A stretch of 57,450 nucleotides of DNA, from assembly GCA_003194525.1 (NCBI GenBank), contig NBIV01000339.1, positions 1 to 57,450 of the forward strand. Direction: 5' to 3'. The DNA is from Gracilariopsis chorda. Taxonomy: Eukaryota > Rhodophyta > Florideophyceae > Gracilariales > Gracilariaceae. The notes under the pieces are model-generated. The model was not told the origin of the DNA. It saw only the letters and a list, made by a program, of their open reading frames with translations, and made no database searches. This document shows, piece after piece, positions 27,979 to 38,271 of this stretch. Position numbers and translations under genes: made by a program. Numbering within the stretch: the first letter of the stretch is position 1; each line of letters begins with the position of its first letter.

Positions 27979-29514
27979 ATGGCACAGCAAGTTGCGACAA
28001 CGACGACTAGCATGCCCGTACCAAGAACGGAAAATCGACAAGCCAGACTTGACGCCGCAATAGCTCTGTTTCGGTCGGAAGCCTCGGCTTCGGGCTATGT
28101 CGTGGAAGAGGTGCGTTTGCGCCTTCCTGTTCCGGATGTTGATGTTATGCCAAGAGTCATCATCGCACAAAACAATGCCGGAGCAGCCACACCTCCCCCC
28201 TTTCCGAGGTCGAAGCAGCATCGCGCTATGCCTGCCTATCCGTACGGACACGGACCAGATCACATGCAAATTCCAGCTACCGAGACATACTCTACATCGA
28301 CCGGTATTGCTTTTGCGATACCTCCAAAAACCGTTACGTCGAGTGTAAGTCCATACAGAAATGGGAAGGGAGAATCAAATGGTGGAGTCAAGAGAACAGT
28401 ATCGGGTTCGGTTGTCTTTCATCCAATTCAGCCGAAGACAGTGGCACCACGTCAAGGAACTACCCCACCGCCAACAAGCTCAGTCCATACAGAAAACAAA
28501 GAAGGGGAATCGGTTTCGGCACAGAAAGCTGTTGGAGAAAAGATGAATGGTCAACACGCTACTGGAGTCGGAAGTGGAGGAAGTGCAAACGGAAAGTTCT
28601 GGAAGACCGTCATTGGAGGTGATAAAGGGAGAGCGATTCTCAAAGCAGCCGAGAGTATGCAACGAATGAGACATGGGATGGTTGGAAGCCGGGCTATGGA
28701 CGATAGTGGAAAGACAATGAAAGGTGTAACTCAAACACAACCTCCGACAACATCCGTTAAAGGAGAGGCTGGGGTGGACACCAAAAGACACCTGTCACCC
28801 GCTAAGAAAAGAAAGAGTGATAACTCGAAAGACAATGAAGAAGAAGCAGGCGAGACGACATTGCACATAAACGGTCACAGTATCCCGGAAAGCCATGTCC
28901 AGCTACTTCTTAGCAGTGCTGCTGATATTTCAGCCCGAGAAGAAGAGAGAAAGAGGTCGTCGGGATCAAGCACCGAGCATACTGGCATCCACATGGAGGA
29001 AAAGAGGTCAAAAAGTCCACCCTCTCGGGCTATAGCTCCAAAGCTTAAACCGGCCGTCACGCACACAAAACAAGTATCGTCAAGAAATAGGAAAGATGGA
29101 TCCGAGAGGTCTACGTCTCGATCTTCTGCTGCTCGACCATTCAAGTGCACTAGATGCCCGTCGTCGTTCGACCGCGACGGGCATCTCAGGGTTCACATCT
29201 TAGCGGTACATGAGAAGAAACGACCATTTGTGTGCCAGGTGTGTGACGCTTCGTTTGGACATAGCTCTTCACTATTGAGACATGTGAGAACCGTTCATCA
29301 AGCATCTCCAGCTATCGGGTCAGGGAAGTCGGGATCCCGTAACGGAAACAGAAATTCGGATTCCCGAGTACATTCCGATGACAACGATGAGGATGAAATA
29401 GATGACAGTAAGAAACACTTCCGGTGTAGCGTTTGTGCGCAGGCGTTCGACAGGGTAGCGTTACTGAATCGTCACGTGGCAAATAAGCACCCTTTGAAGT
29501 CCGAGAGATTGTAG
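27979..29514 (+). CDS. C2H2 zinc-finger protein
   Basis: 511 residues from the first in-frame ATG (27979); the frame is open further upstream but only with non-ATG codons. The N-terminal 385 residues are Ser/Thr/Lys-rich and largely disordered, with KKRKS-type basic clusters that could be nuclear localisation signals. Three C2H2 fingers sit at the C-terminus: FKCTRCPSSFDRDGHLRVH (about 389), FVCQVCDASFGHSSSLLRH (about 416) and FRCSVCAQAFDRVALLNRH (about 481), with an acidic spacer before the third. Probably a nuclear DNA-binding regulator; target unknown. It converges on the syntaxin gene with about 200 bases between stops. A 5' UTR intron cannot be excluded (GTAAGC near 27829, TTCCAG near 27951). 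Confidence 0.85.
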   Translation: MAQQVATTTTSMPVPRTENRQARLDAAIALFRSEASASGYVVEEVRLRLPVPDVDVMPRVIIAQNNAGAATPPPFPRSKQHRAMPAYPYGHGPDHMQIPATETYSTSTGIAFAIPPKTVTSSVSPYRNGKGESNGGVKRTVSGSVVFHPIQPKTVAPRQGTTPPPTSSVHTENKEGESVSAQKAVGEKMNGQHATGVGSGGSANGKFWKTVIGGDKGRAILKAAESMQRMRHGMVGSRAMDDSGKTMKGVTQTQPPTTSVKGEAGVDTKRHLSPAKKRKSDNSKDNEEEAGETTLHINGHSIPESHVQLLLSSAADISAREEERKRSSGSSTEHTGIHMEEKRSKSPPSRAIAPKLKPAVTHTKQVSSRNRKDGSERSTSRSSAARPFKCTRCPSSFDRDGHLRVHILAVHEKKRPFVCQVCDASFGHSSSLLRHVRTVHQASPAIGSGKSGSRNGNRNSDSRVHSDDNDEDEIDDSKKHFRCSVCAQAFDRVALLNRHVANKHPLKSERL

Positions 29515-29717
29515 TTCAAGCGCCACGAACAAAAACTTGACACTAACTTAGATAGCATAAATGTCTCTATAAAACGCTAATTGATAACATTCAAACAGAT
29601 CTCCCAAAGCCTCGAATCTGAGGGGTGAGTGATAACCCCTAATTAATCCAGGCTGCTCTTGATAAAGATAATGTAGAATAGACTAAGATTAATATTTAGT
29701 GAACAGGGTCAAGTTAG

Positions 29718-30704
29718 TTATAAGATAACGGTCCATACGACGAGGAAGACCAACAAGACAGCAAAGACTTTGAGTATCAACGCTCTGTTGCCTGCTATGC
29801 TGTTGTAGTAAATCATGAGTTGATTCTGGCCAGCATTCATGTGGGTGACTGTATCGTCAACATTGGCGTCGATTCTTTCAACAAGCTCGCCTTGTTCGGA
29901 AACCATGGTCGCAAGTTGATTGAAGATTTGACCTAACTCTACTATAGTGCTTTCGACCTGCCTAACGGCATCTGCTCGCGCTTGGTGGTAGGTAGATTCG
30001 CGTGGCGCGGTGACTAGCGCGGTATGGCGACCGCCAGGTGCTGGGGGCTGTACTGGCTGAAATGACGTAGCAGTAGATCCCAAACTGCCCTGACCAAGGT
30101 CAAGAGCGACGCTTGTAGCAGGGGTAGAGAACATGGAAGTGTTTGTCTGGGTTGACATGAAATGAGATCGACGATCTTGTTGAGCCGCTAGACTGTCGGT
30201 GCGCATCTTGAGCACCTTTTTAAAGCCTTCGGCAGTAGCTCCCAGTCTACCTTTTAGGGAGTGAACAACGTTTTCCGAATGGTCGCCAGCTTGCTTGTTC
30301 GCAGAGCGCCTGGTAGCATCACGCAGGCGCTGCAGATCTGTTAGCTTTGAGTTGAGAGCTTGGATGTCTTGTTTGATGATATAAGTAAGCTCCTGAATCT
30401 CTGCGGTGGGGTCGTCAAAAAGGGAGCGTCGTTGAGCGAGCTTTGTGAGCTTTGCCAACTTGACAGAAGTCTGTTGAATATCTTTGCCAACCTGTGCGGC
30501 GAGTCGCGTGAAATCGGAGCGAGGCGGAACATGCGCGGTGCCAAGAGGGGCAGGCGGCTTGTTGTGCGAGGCGCGGGCAGACTGCAAGATGGCGGAGAAC
30601 TCCTGGGTGCGGTCGCGGATGGAGGAAGGGGCAGCGAGTGTCATATCGTAGACCGACTGCGTTCGCGACGGGGACGACGGCAGCGGGGCGCGTCGCCTGC
30701 GCAT
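29718..30704 (-). CDS. Syntaxin-5-like Qa-SNARE
   Basis: 328 residues, ATG at 30704. It would act in ER-Golgi vesicle fusion as the t-SNARE of the early Golgi. Visible features: an N-terminal DRTQEFSAIL motif typical of the Sed5/syntaxin-5/SYP3 group; a helical N-terminal domain (about 60-160, with FTRLAAQVGKDIQQTSVKL and EIQELTYIIKQDIQALNSKL); a SNARE helix (about 250-300) with the central Gln in VSEQGELVERID; and a C-terminal hydrophobic anchor, ALILKVFAVLLVFLVVW, ending the chain at the membrane. Length is normal for the family. It is divergent from the TAP42-like gene; their start codons are 322 bases apart. Confidence 0.9.
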   Translation of the reverse strand: MRRRRAPLPSSPSRTQSVYDMTLAAPSSIRDRTQEFSAILQSARASHNKPPAPLGTAHVPPRSDFTRLAAQVGKDIQQTSVKLAKLTKLAQRRSLFDDPTAEIQELTYIIKQDIQALNSKLTDLQRLRDATRRSANKQAGDHSENVVHSLKGRLGATAEGFKKVLKMRTDSLAAQQDRRSHFMSTQTNTSMFSTPATSVALDLGQGSLGSTATSFQPVQPPAPGGRHTALVTAPRESTYHQARADAVRQVESTIVELGQIFNQLATMVSEQGELVERIDANVDDTVTHMNAGQNQLMIYYNSIAGNRALILKVFAVLLVFLVVWTVIL

Positions 30705-31026
30705 TGACGGGGGCTGTTGGGGTGGGGGATTGGGGGAATTGTCGAGAAGCGCGCGATTGGTAGCAGTCTAGTGGCGGTGGCCGGACACGACGCGGTGGCA
30801 CGACGGTTCGGCGCAGCGGCGTTGGAGCGTTGGTCTGACACTCCTCTGCGCCACACATGCTGCATTTTTTCTGCACTTTTCGGCCGTGTATAGTTACTGC
30901 TCAGCGCTGCTGACGTCATTTCAACGTGGCCACCAATACTACCGCTTCCACCTTTGTGAGTTGATCTTCTTCATCACGGCTTCCAGTCCGGGCGCTTTCC
31001 TTACCAGCGAAGCTTCCACGAAGAAG
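30705..31026. promoter_or_regulatory. Shared divergent promoter region (syntaxin / TAP42-like)
   Basis: 322 bases between two head-to-head ATGs, GC-rich on the syntaxin side. No clear TATA box was seen. Both promoters must fit here. Confidence 0.55.
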
Positions 31027-32088
31027 ATGGCCGGCGCGGCCGAGGACAAATCGTTAGGCGCTCTTTTTAGCGACGCTGTATTTGCAGTCACCTCCGCGGC
31101 GGGACCGTGGCCTGCGCTTACTTACCTCGCGAACGCTCCACAACCAGTCTTCGCACCATCAACGAGACCGGAACCCGGCAAGTCTCAACCGGCGGATGCC
31201 GCCATCGACAAACTCCAAATACTTGCAGAAACTTTGCGGCTTGCGAGTCTGTTTTCTCGAAATGAGCAACTCGACGAGATTCCAACACCTCATATCAAGT
31301 TTATGATAGTGCCGTACCTCAGCGCGCTGGCCTTTCAAGCGTGGCAGGGCGAAGCTGCAGAACGCCTTAACAAACTCGTGAGATGTGATGCTGAACTGCA
31401 GACATTCTTCTCCGATGTGGACGCGTATGCATTACTCACAGAGTCTCAAAGAGACTATGTTTTGCAAAACACCCCAGAGTTTGTGCAAACGCCCATGCAG
31501 AAAAGAGAAGAAAAGATAGCGCGATTGAAAATGGAGAAAGCAGCGGAGAAACAGCTACAGAATCTCATGGAAAAGCTTGAAAAACGTAGTGCCACAGACG
31601 ACGATGATACTGACTTGCGACACGCATCGATCATTGTACTTCAGTCCGCTGTGAGACGAGCTCTTGATATGTTCTCCTCACTACAAGAGGAAATCGAAAT
31701 CCTTCGCTTCGCCGAACGCCAACGTTCGAAGGGCGTCGATCCGAGAGTGAAAGCGGAACAAGCCCGTCCAAAAAGGCCGCCTCCTGGCATTGGTGACATG
31801 CCCCCTACGTTCAGAATTGTCAATGAAAGAGAGCAAGAAAGGGCCGCTGTCTTTAGACCGAGCCATTCACTTCCTACCTACACGATTGAGGAATGGGGCG
31901 AAATTGAAGCTCGGCGATTGGCTCGAGTTGAACGGGAGAAGAAGGAGAAGGAGATCGCTGCCAAGCGTCGAAAAGAAGATGAAGATAGTGACGATGATGA
32001 AGCCGTGGAACGAGCCACAATGGAAGCGCGGAGATGGGATGACTGGAAGGATGAACACAACAGGGGTTCCGGTAACACTATTCGGTAG
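31027..32088 (+). CDS. TAP42/IGBP1 (alpha4)-like PP2A regulatory protein
   Basis: 353 residues from ATG 31027, preceded by AAGAAG; the longer open frame upstream lacks an ATG. Members of this family bind the catalytic subunits of PP2A, PP4 and PP6 and act downstream of TOR in cytosol and nucleus. The N-terminal helical-repeat part includes LRLASLFSRNEQLDEIPTPH and IKFMIVPYLSAL. A charged RDYVLQNTPEFVQTPMQKRE segment follows, then a helical KIARLKMEKAAEKQL region. The C-terminal signature RRALDMFSSLQEEIEIL...PPTFRIVNERE...TYTIEEWGEIEARRL and the final RRWDDWKDEHNRGSGNTIR are strongly diagnostic. No introns. Confidence 0.93.
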   Translation: MAGAAEDKSLGALFSDAVFAVTSAAGPWPALTYLANAPQPVFAPSTRPEPGKSQPADAAIDKLQILAETLRLASLFSRNEQLDEIPTPHIKFMIVPYLSALAFQAWQGEAAERLNKLVRCDAELQTFFSDVDAYALLTESQRDYVLQNTPEFVQTPMQKREEKIARLKMEKAAEKQLQNLMEKLEKRSATDDDDTDLRHASIIVLQSAVRRALDMFSSLQEEIEILRFAERQRSKGVDPRVKAEQARPKRPPPGIGDMPPTFRIVNEREQERAAVFRPSHSLPTYTIEEWGEIEARRLARVEREKKEKEIAAKRRKEDEDSDDDEAVERATMEARRWDDWKDEHNRGSGNTIR

Positions 32089-34207
32089 CTCCCTGTACCC
32101 ATTCTTCGGAGTGAAGTCGACGTGCATGTGGTCGGCATTCAATACATGAAAACGCACCCTGCCCTAACCGAGGTATAGCGTTATGAGTAACAGTAGCACC
32201 AGACTGGCCATTCCAAAATTGGTTGTCTTTGCTTTGCTTGTCATTGCTATTGCATTACCTGAACACTGATTTAGGGCAGTAGCACAGCTCTCGTTGGAAC
32301 TTTTCGATGGTATCTCAAAGATGAGCGACGTTGGCAATCGTTTTCCGATTAACCAGCCCAGATTTCATGCCATCTTCGCATACAGAGACCGTCGTTTAGC
32401 ACTACGACCATATAGTCTGCTGTTCTGAGTCAGCGGGATTTTTTGATGACGATACAAAGCAGCTGGGAAGTGGAGGAACTGGAGATTTTAGTAGTATAAC
32501 GCATGATTAACACAGACAAAAAGAGAAGGCTATAGACTTTTGCGGTAATCAATAGTTTTCAGATAACGGAATGGTCTTATCCTTTTCTTTTGGGCGTAGG
32601 GAGGAGGTTCACATCTATGAAGGAAATGCAACAGACGCTTGAACAAACAGGGTACAGTCCGGCTGCATTGGGTATATATAGAATATCTCTCCTGTCTAAA
32701 CACGATATGAACAGCCCGGAGCTATCAACCGGTCCGATGCGAAGCCGAGATTTGGCTATCGTTCGCGTACTTGTGCATGACATCTGAGTATATAGAAGTC
32801 CAGTTCTCTACCCAAACTTGAATGTTAATATATGTTGTCGTTAACGAACTACCTATATTGACTAGTTAGCATTGTCACTGTTACGTTGTGTCGCAAGGGA
32901 ATCTGGTAGGTAATACAAGTGATACCTCTGTCACCTAGTGCATTGGCAATGCTTCATCTGAAAGGATTAGTAAGGCTTTTTTTTGGCAATTGAAGCCGTT
33001 GCAGTTGATTCTGTTGCGTTATGTTCTTATCTCTCAGCTTGAGCCCCTGATAAACAATGGTGAGAATACTAGATACTACAAGGACATGCTATTATCCTTT
33101 CTTGATCGAAGCATAACTGTCTTGCTTAGTTTCCTTTTTTTTTCGGCTCACGTCACTCATTCTACAAAGATGGTACGCTTGTATCAACTTGCAGAGCCAA
33201 GCCAATCCCTTCAAAGGGATTGGCTTGGCAACCCTTCGATAATTTCCATAGTTGCCATAATCGCTTATTCATTTGACTTTTCTCCGTAACTCTTGTCCAG
33301 CGATTCCTGCTGGTCAAAGAGACTGAGTCCTGGAAAATCCTCCAAGTATCGGCAGTGATGCTCGCGCCTGCCATAGTTGAGTGATCGGATGGTTTGATCA
33401 AAGAGCATAGGCTCTTGTTGGCGCACTCCAGCGTATTATATTGTCAAGCTCGTGGTGCCGATTAGAAGTCCGCGTCGCACAATACAACTTCTGAAAACTT
33501 CCATAGCGCGCTGAACTGACCGGTTAAAATGCGATTCTCCGAACGCATTGGGTCGAGAAGATCAAGAGAACATGCGCAGAACAAGTTCATCATTTGCGTG
33601 ATTAAGAATGGCGCGGAATGAACATTTCGTTCAAGACGAGCTTCGACTAAGTGGCGTTTTATGTCGTACTTTTTGCTGATTTCTTTGCATCCTTGTACAT
33701 GAGAGCAGTGTGAAGGTCTTGCGCAATGTCCTTCGCAGTGCCAACCTCTCTCTTGAAGTAACACTTTGCCGGTTCAACCCACAGAATTCGACGATACAAA
33801 CCTTAACGCCACAATAGTAAGGGTTACGAGCTACGTCACAAAATAATCGGAACCAAAAGACAGTTGTGCTTGAATTTTCATTTGTCCCTAGTAAGGCAAC
33901 ATGTTGCCCCCCAGAGTAAACATTAGCACGAAGTGACGAATTCCATCGACAGTAAACGGGTCGAGTACTATCCTTTCGAGCACGCTCAACTCGACAAACC
34001 GTACGGAGCGACACGCGAAATCTGAAACTCTGGCTTTGCTACATCCAGGCGTTTCTCAAGCGAAATTATTAGAGCTCAAATCCTTTCAATCCTTTTGAAG
34101 CAATACGTTTCTCTGTGAGGGCCTACACCGTGTCGGTAACTCTAGGATTTCTTGAAGTGTCCTTGACATTACGCCGGTTTCTGGGCACTCTTCGGGTACA
34201 GAAAAGG
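32089..34207. other. Intergenic, no supported gene
   Basis: About 2.1 kb. It contains a 34-bp palindrome (33196-33229) and, on the minus strand around 33460-34010, two overlapping frames with Cys/His-rich stretches that may be an eroded coding remnant but cannot be assigned. Confidence 0.45.
33196..33229. repeat. 34-bp palindrome
   Basis: GCCAAGCCAATCCCTT, two bases, then its exact reverse complement. An isolated hairpin-forming sequence in a gene desert. Confidence 0.9.
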
Positions 34208-35392
34208 ATGAACCAAAGACCTTTCTATTCGACGGGAGTTGCGGGCGATACTGGACGTCCTGACAGATGGGTAAGAGGGGGAGGAGGACGAAGAACGGGG
34301 AGAGGAGGAAGAGGAAGGAGAGGAAATCGGGGACGTCATCATACATTCCAGAGACATGGGCACCATGAATCACGTCAAACGACTTCGGTGTTGGGAAACA
34401 CAGGAGGGGCCGCCGCAGTCGATGAGAGTATAGAAGAGTTGAAAGCTCGTAACCGCAGCAGGTTTTCCACTGCCCAGGATGCCGGAACACTGATATCATC
34501 TCCCAAACGAACTACTTTTGTTGAGAGTTTAGTGAACAAAAGGCAAGGTGAACAGCAAATTGGAGTCGGACGCGCAACAGGACTTTCCAGAGTCCCTGAT
34601 TCAAAGCTTTCGAGTTCAGCGCCTTTGGTAAAGGAGCATCTGAAAGACCTTACCGATCGCATGGAAATGCTGTTGCGAGACAAGCTCACAGTTCTTGGGC
34701 AACACGAAACAGAGAAATGTATGCCGCTGAGTGAAGAAACTCATGAAGAATGGGAAACCATTCAAGGCAGATTTCGGAAGTTAACCATGTCTATCACTGC
34801 ATCATCTAACTCCGAAGTAAAGGAGTTGGCCATTCCAGTGTACGAGAAAGCAGCCGATGCTTCTTTGTACAGTGGAAACCTCAGTTTTTACCTTTCTTGC
34901 CAAACACGATTGCTGAGGGAATTGTATGCAGAGCTCAAGCTGGAGGTGAGACGTGAGAGCTCGCGTTATTCCGAGTTCATTGGGTACGCTTTATTATATT
35001 TCGGAGTTTTTCATGCTGATAACCTTGAGCTGGCTCAGGTTATGCGAGGCGTGGATCGTAACACAACAAAAAAGCCTTCAGTACGACTGGCTTTGTCGAT
35101 CATTTCTGCATTTCGGAATCGTAATGCTTGGCGTGTTCTTGAAATGTACAAGCAGTGTGACGAGCGACAACGGGTGCTCTTGATACCATTATTGGAAGAG
35201 TTTCGAAGAGAAGCGCTCAATGTACTTATTCACTCGTACATATCGCTTTCAAAGAGCATGACAACTTCGATTCTCGGGATGAAAGACGAATCCGAATTTC
35301 TTCCGCTTCTTGCCAAAGAAAGACCAGGACTGGCTGCGCAGGTAGACGACAAGAGTGATGAGTTCTCATTCCGTATTGTCGCTCGCAAATAA
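34208..35392 (+). CDS. SAC3/GANP-domain protein (LENG8/THP3-like)
   Basis: 394 residues from ATG 34208 (upstream in-frame codons are non-ATG at the ORF start). The N-terminus is Arg/Gly-rich (RGGGGRRTGRGGRGRRG, about 22-40), encoded by a long purine run. The C-terminal half fits the SAC3/GANP/PCI fold of THP3/LENG8-type proteins: AADASLYSGNLSFYLSCQTR, LLRELYAEL, YSEFIGYALLYFGVFHADN, then helices through VRLALSIISAFRNRNAWRVL and the SYISLSKS segment. Such proteins work with mRNA export or transcription-coupled RNA processing complexes. The family is assigned by pattern, and the exact member is uncertain. Its stop is about 90 bases from the converging WDR48-like gene. Confidence 0.72.
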   Translation: MNQRPFYSTGVAGDTGRPDRWVRGGGGRRTGRGGRGRRGNRGRHHTFQRHGHHESRQTTSVLGNTGGAAAVDESIEELKARNRSRFSTAQDAGTLISSPKRTTFVESLVNKRQGEQQIGVGRATGLSRVPDSKLSSSAPLVKEHLKDLTDRMEMLLRDKLTVLGQHETEKCMPLSEETHEEWETIQGRFRKLTMSITASSNSEVKELAIPVYEKAADASLYSGNLSFYLSCQTRLLRELYAELKLEVRRESSRYSEFIGYALLYFGVFHADNLELAQVMRGVDRNTTKKPSVRLALSIISAFRNRNAWRVLEMYKQCDERQRVLLIPLLEEFRREALNVLIHSYISLSKSMTTSILGMKDESEFLPLLAKERPGLAAQVDDKSDEFSFRIVARK

Positions 35393-35484
35393 ACCTACCT
35401 AGGAAAACGTGTAGTGACCCTTATTGTTACATTCACTGGACTTGAGATTTGAAAATGCCTTTGTTTCATGGTCTTGGGTTTTGT

Positions 35485-37554
35485 TCACGACTCTTTTAGT
35501 CTAAAGTGAAGCTGAAGATCTTCTGGCGATCGCCATCTGAATTGTCTCACAGCTGCAAGACTCATGGTGGGCGGAAGTACTTGACCGTTGCAAAGAACCT
35601 CGAGGTCCTGTGCGTCAACTTCGAAGTCTTGGTCTGTCTTAATTTCTTTTAGCTCCTTCGCGATGTAGGTTATCACTTTTCTCACGCGAAGGACTCTCGC
35701 TGCATGAAGAGACGTTGGTGACAACTGTGGAAGCGTGCTTCCATCAGCAGGTTCCAGCGTGAAGCTGAGTTTCACTGCTTCCTTGATCTGGCCCTTACCA
35801 TCTCTGACCAGATCGACTACCCACGTCGGTAGGTATTCATCTTCAGTCCCATTAAAGCTAGAAACGGTTCCTCGCCAGACAGGAACGGGTGATAAATCCT
35901 CCGTGATCACAATTGGAATGTGGTCTGGAAGTACGTATCCAGGTAGCTCTGCCAATCTTTGCGCTGCCGCTCGCTGAGCTTGAGTTGGAGGACTCCTTCC
36001 ATGCAAGTAGCCGCCATCTTCACCAACGGGGTTTATTCGCTTATATTCAGCAAGCCATTTCCGGAAAAGGCCACGCAGCACGTGTTCTCCAATGTTGACT
36101 TTAATGTCTTCCGAGCTAGCTTCTAAACCAGCGTCAACAGCATAGATTTCTGCGTTAGCTGCAGTGTTCTTATCAAGTCTCACAGAAAGCGAACCGAGTC
36201 GAGTATCGACCTGGAACCAACTGGGCACTGTTACCTCTTCATCCTGTTGCTTCACAACCTCGTCAATATCTTCATCTGTAGCGCCGAATGCTTTGACCAT
36301 TATTCCTCGTGTGATGTCCCATATGCAATACTCTCCATCGGTGTTTAGTGTCATTACGTGTCGCTTGTCGTTCATAATACGGTGCGCAATAATACCAGGC
36401 AGTCCAGGGATTGTGTACAATGGCGTATACGCAGAATCAGCTCGTTGACGTTGCGCAGTGGTTTCGCTCCGAGTAGTTGGTCTTCGTTCATTGATAAAGT
36501 TGGTGAGACTCCCGCGAGAGCGATTAGGTTCCGAGGGCAAGGCCCATAGTCGCACTGAAGATCCTGTTGTACTGACCCATACAGAAGAGAGACAAGGGGT
36601 GAGCTTGAGATCCAGAACCATGTTGTTCCGGATATCAGACGTAGCTCGTGGCACAATAGTAGACCCCATTTCGGCGTTAGTATGGGCATTTACATCAGTA
36701 TACGAAACCGAGCCATCGCGAAAGCCCCAGACAAATCTGTCAAAGTTGGGAGTGGGTGCAATTGCCCAGACGCTGCTACCAGTAGGCGAGTCGTACGATC
36801 GAATACAGCGTTGCATGCGCATGTCCCAAAGGCGGACAGTGGAGTCTGTTGCACCAGAAAGCATCTGACTGGCATCGCGCTTAATGGCAAGACATCTGAC
36901 AGAATCGCTATGTCCTCGCAAACTAACAATGCGATCGCCAGTGCGAACGTCCCACACGGATATGGTACGGTCTGTGGAACCCGAGATAAGAATGTTTTCG
37001 TCATGGGCAGCAGCCATACAGTAGACGGAGCCATTGCGACCATTATCCTCGTTGTGACTGGAACATTCGATTCGCACTCGGCCGGTAAGGAGCTCCCAGA
37101 CGAGAACTCTTGCGTCTAGAGCGCCGCTCGCAACGCCGTTAGGGACGTGGGCCAGGGCCTTTACGTAATCGGTGTGATTGGATAGGGTTCTAAGACTACG
37201 CACGGGATTGGAGGCACACCAGACTTTGAGAGTTGTATCAGAGGAACAGGAGACGATTCGATCGTGATTGGACAAAAGCAAGACATCGTTAACCCAGTCT
37301 GTGTGCTCGTCAAAAGTGAGATTTGCTTTGATGTTAGATTTGGGGGCGGATAAAGACTTGTTTAGGAGTCGATTGGTGGGCGGAAGCGACCATGAGCGCA
37401 CGGTGCCGTCACGACCAGCAGTGAAGAGTTCGTGATTACCGAGAGCTAGGGCGGATATCCCGAAGCGATGTCGCTTCTCTGGTGCGCGTAGAATGTATGT
37501 GACGCGGTCATTGCGTCTGGGGGGATAGCGGTCGACGGCGGCGCTACCGACCAT
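35485..37554 (-). CDS. WDR48/UAF1-like WD40 protein
   Basis: 689 residues, ATG at 37554, close to the usual length of WDR48 proteins (about 680). In other organisms WDR48 is the activating partner of USP1/USP12/USP46 deubiquitinases in DNA repair and endosomal traffic. The first about 350 residues form a beta-propeller with clear repeats: LFTAGRDGTVRSWSL, HTDWVNDVLLLSNHDRIVSC, SSDTTLKVW, HTDYVKALAHVPNGVASGAL, ISGSTDRTISVWDVRTGDRI and HSDSVRCLAIKRDASQMLSG. The C-terminal region matches the family's own domain, from YVLPDHIPIVITEDLSPVPVWRG to LCNGQVLPPTMSLAAVRQF and LQLHFRL, ending with the SUMO-like part. Intronless. Confidence 0.92.
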   Translation of the reverse strand: MVGSAAVDRYPPRRNDRVTYILRAPEKRHRFGISALALGNHELFTAGRDGTVRSWSLPPTNRLLNKSLSAPKSNIKANLTFDEHTDWVNDVLLLSNHDRIVSCSSDTTLKVWCASNPVRSLRTLSNHTDYVKALAHVPNGVASGALDARVLVWELLTGRVRIECSSHNEDNGRNGSVYCMAAAHDENILISGSTDRTISVWDVRTGDRIVSLRGHSDSVRCLAIKRDASQMLSGATDSTVRLWDMRMQRCIRSYDSPTGSSVWAIAPTPNFDRFVWGFRDGSVSYTDVNAHTNAEMGSTIVPRATSDIRNNMVLDLKLTPCLSSVWVSTTGSSVRLWALPSEPNRSRGSLTNFINERRPTTRSETTAQRQRADSAYTPLYTIPGLPGIIAHRIMNDKRHVMTLNTDGEYCIWDITRGIMVKAFGATDEDIDEVVKQQDEEVTVPSWFQVDTRLGSLSVRLDKNTAANAEIYAVDAGLEASSEDIKVNIGEHVLRGLFRKWLAEYKRINPVGEDGGYLHGRSPPTQAQRAAAQRLAELPGYVLPDHIPIVITEDLSPVPVWRGTVSSFNGTEDEYLPTWVVDLVRDGKGQIKEAVKLSFTLEPADGSTLPQLSPTSLHAARVLRVRKVITYIAKELKEIKTDQDFEVDAQDLEVLCNGQVLPPTMSLAAVRQFRWRSPEDLQLHFRLKES

Positions 37555-38271
37555 AAAGCGGAATGCGAAAGTGAGAGCGAATTATGGGGGATGAAGGCTG
37601 AATAGTTGGGAGGGTAGGCAGCTGATGTTTTGGGAGTGAGTGGATCAGAAGGATCAGGGAAGAGTAGAAAGAAGGCTGAGTTGTTTGGGAGGCGGGAGGA
37701 GAAGGGTTGAGGGGACGGGGGGAGCGAAGAAGATGGAAAGCAAGATGGGGCTCTCTTTAGTTGGAACGACTGCGCAACATTGATGGTGGTGTGGGCGAGT
37801 GCACGGGTCTAAATAAAGCTGTTTAAGAAGAGACCCAGTGACCCTTTACCCCTGGCATCTATCTACTAACGGTACCGTTGGTAGATAGGAGGTTTGCACA
37901 CGCCCGAAGCGGCACGCGATCGAGCGTTGTTTTCAGCCACGTGTGCCTGTGCCGCATCTTCGCTACGCGACTGCTGTATCTAGGCTACGTCCACTGCCAT
38001 TCCCGCCTCCTCCGTTGCAGCCGCGTCCGCGCTGCCAGGCGCGCGAAGACGTCCTCCCTCTCCCTCCCTCCACCCCCCCGACCCCACTTTACCGAGCTGT
38101 CGTAACTGTCGTTCGTCCGTTATGCTGCTTTCGCTCCGCAGTGCACCACCTCCATAAGTGCTCACCGCTCCTAGTTCATTTCCACTCTGTTCTTGGCGTG
38201 CCATGCTTCATTCCGCCTCGTGTGGGGATCCTCCGCCTGCGCTAAGTGTCAAGTTATCTTTCTCTCGTACA
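37555..38271. promoter_or_regulatory. Divergent promoter region with a 30-bp palindrome
   Basis: About 700 bases between the WDR48-like and coiled-coil genes. A near-perfect palindrome at 37859-37888, with one T/G mismatch pair, is centred on AACGGTACCGTT (37868-37879). The same 12-mer is at 44384-44395, and a spread version at 44286-44314. AACGG is a Myb-type half site, so a palindromic regulator site is possible. Confidence 0.5.

Noticed and set aside
33462..34014. Minus-strand frames with Cys/His-rich text (CSHVQGCKEISKKYDIKRH) resembling a zinc finger
   Set aside because: Cys spacing is off for C2H2, two frames would be needed, and no wider likeness is seen; at most an eroded remnant.
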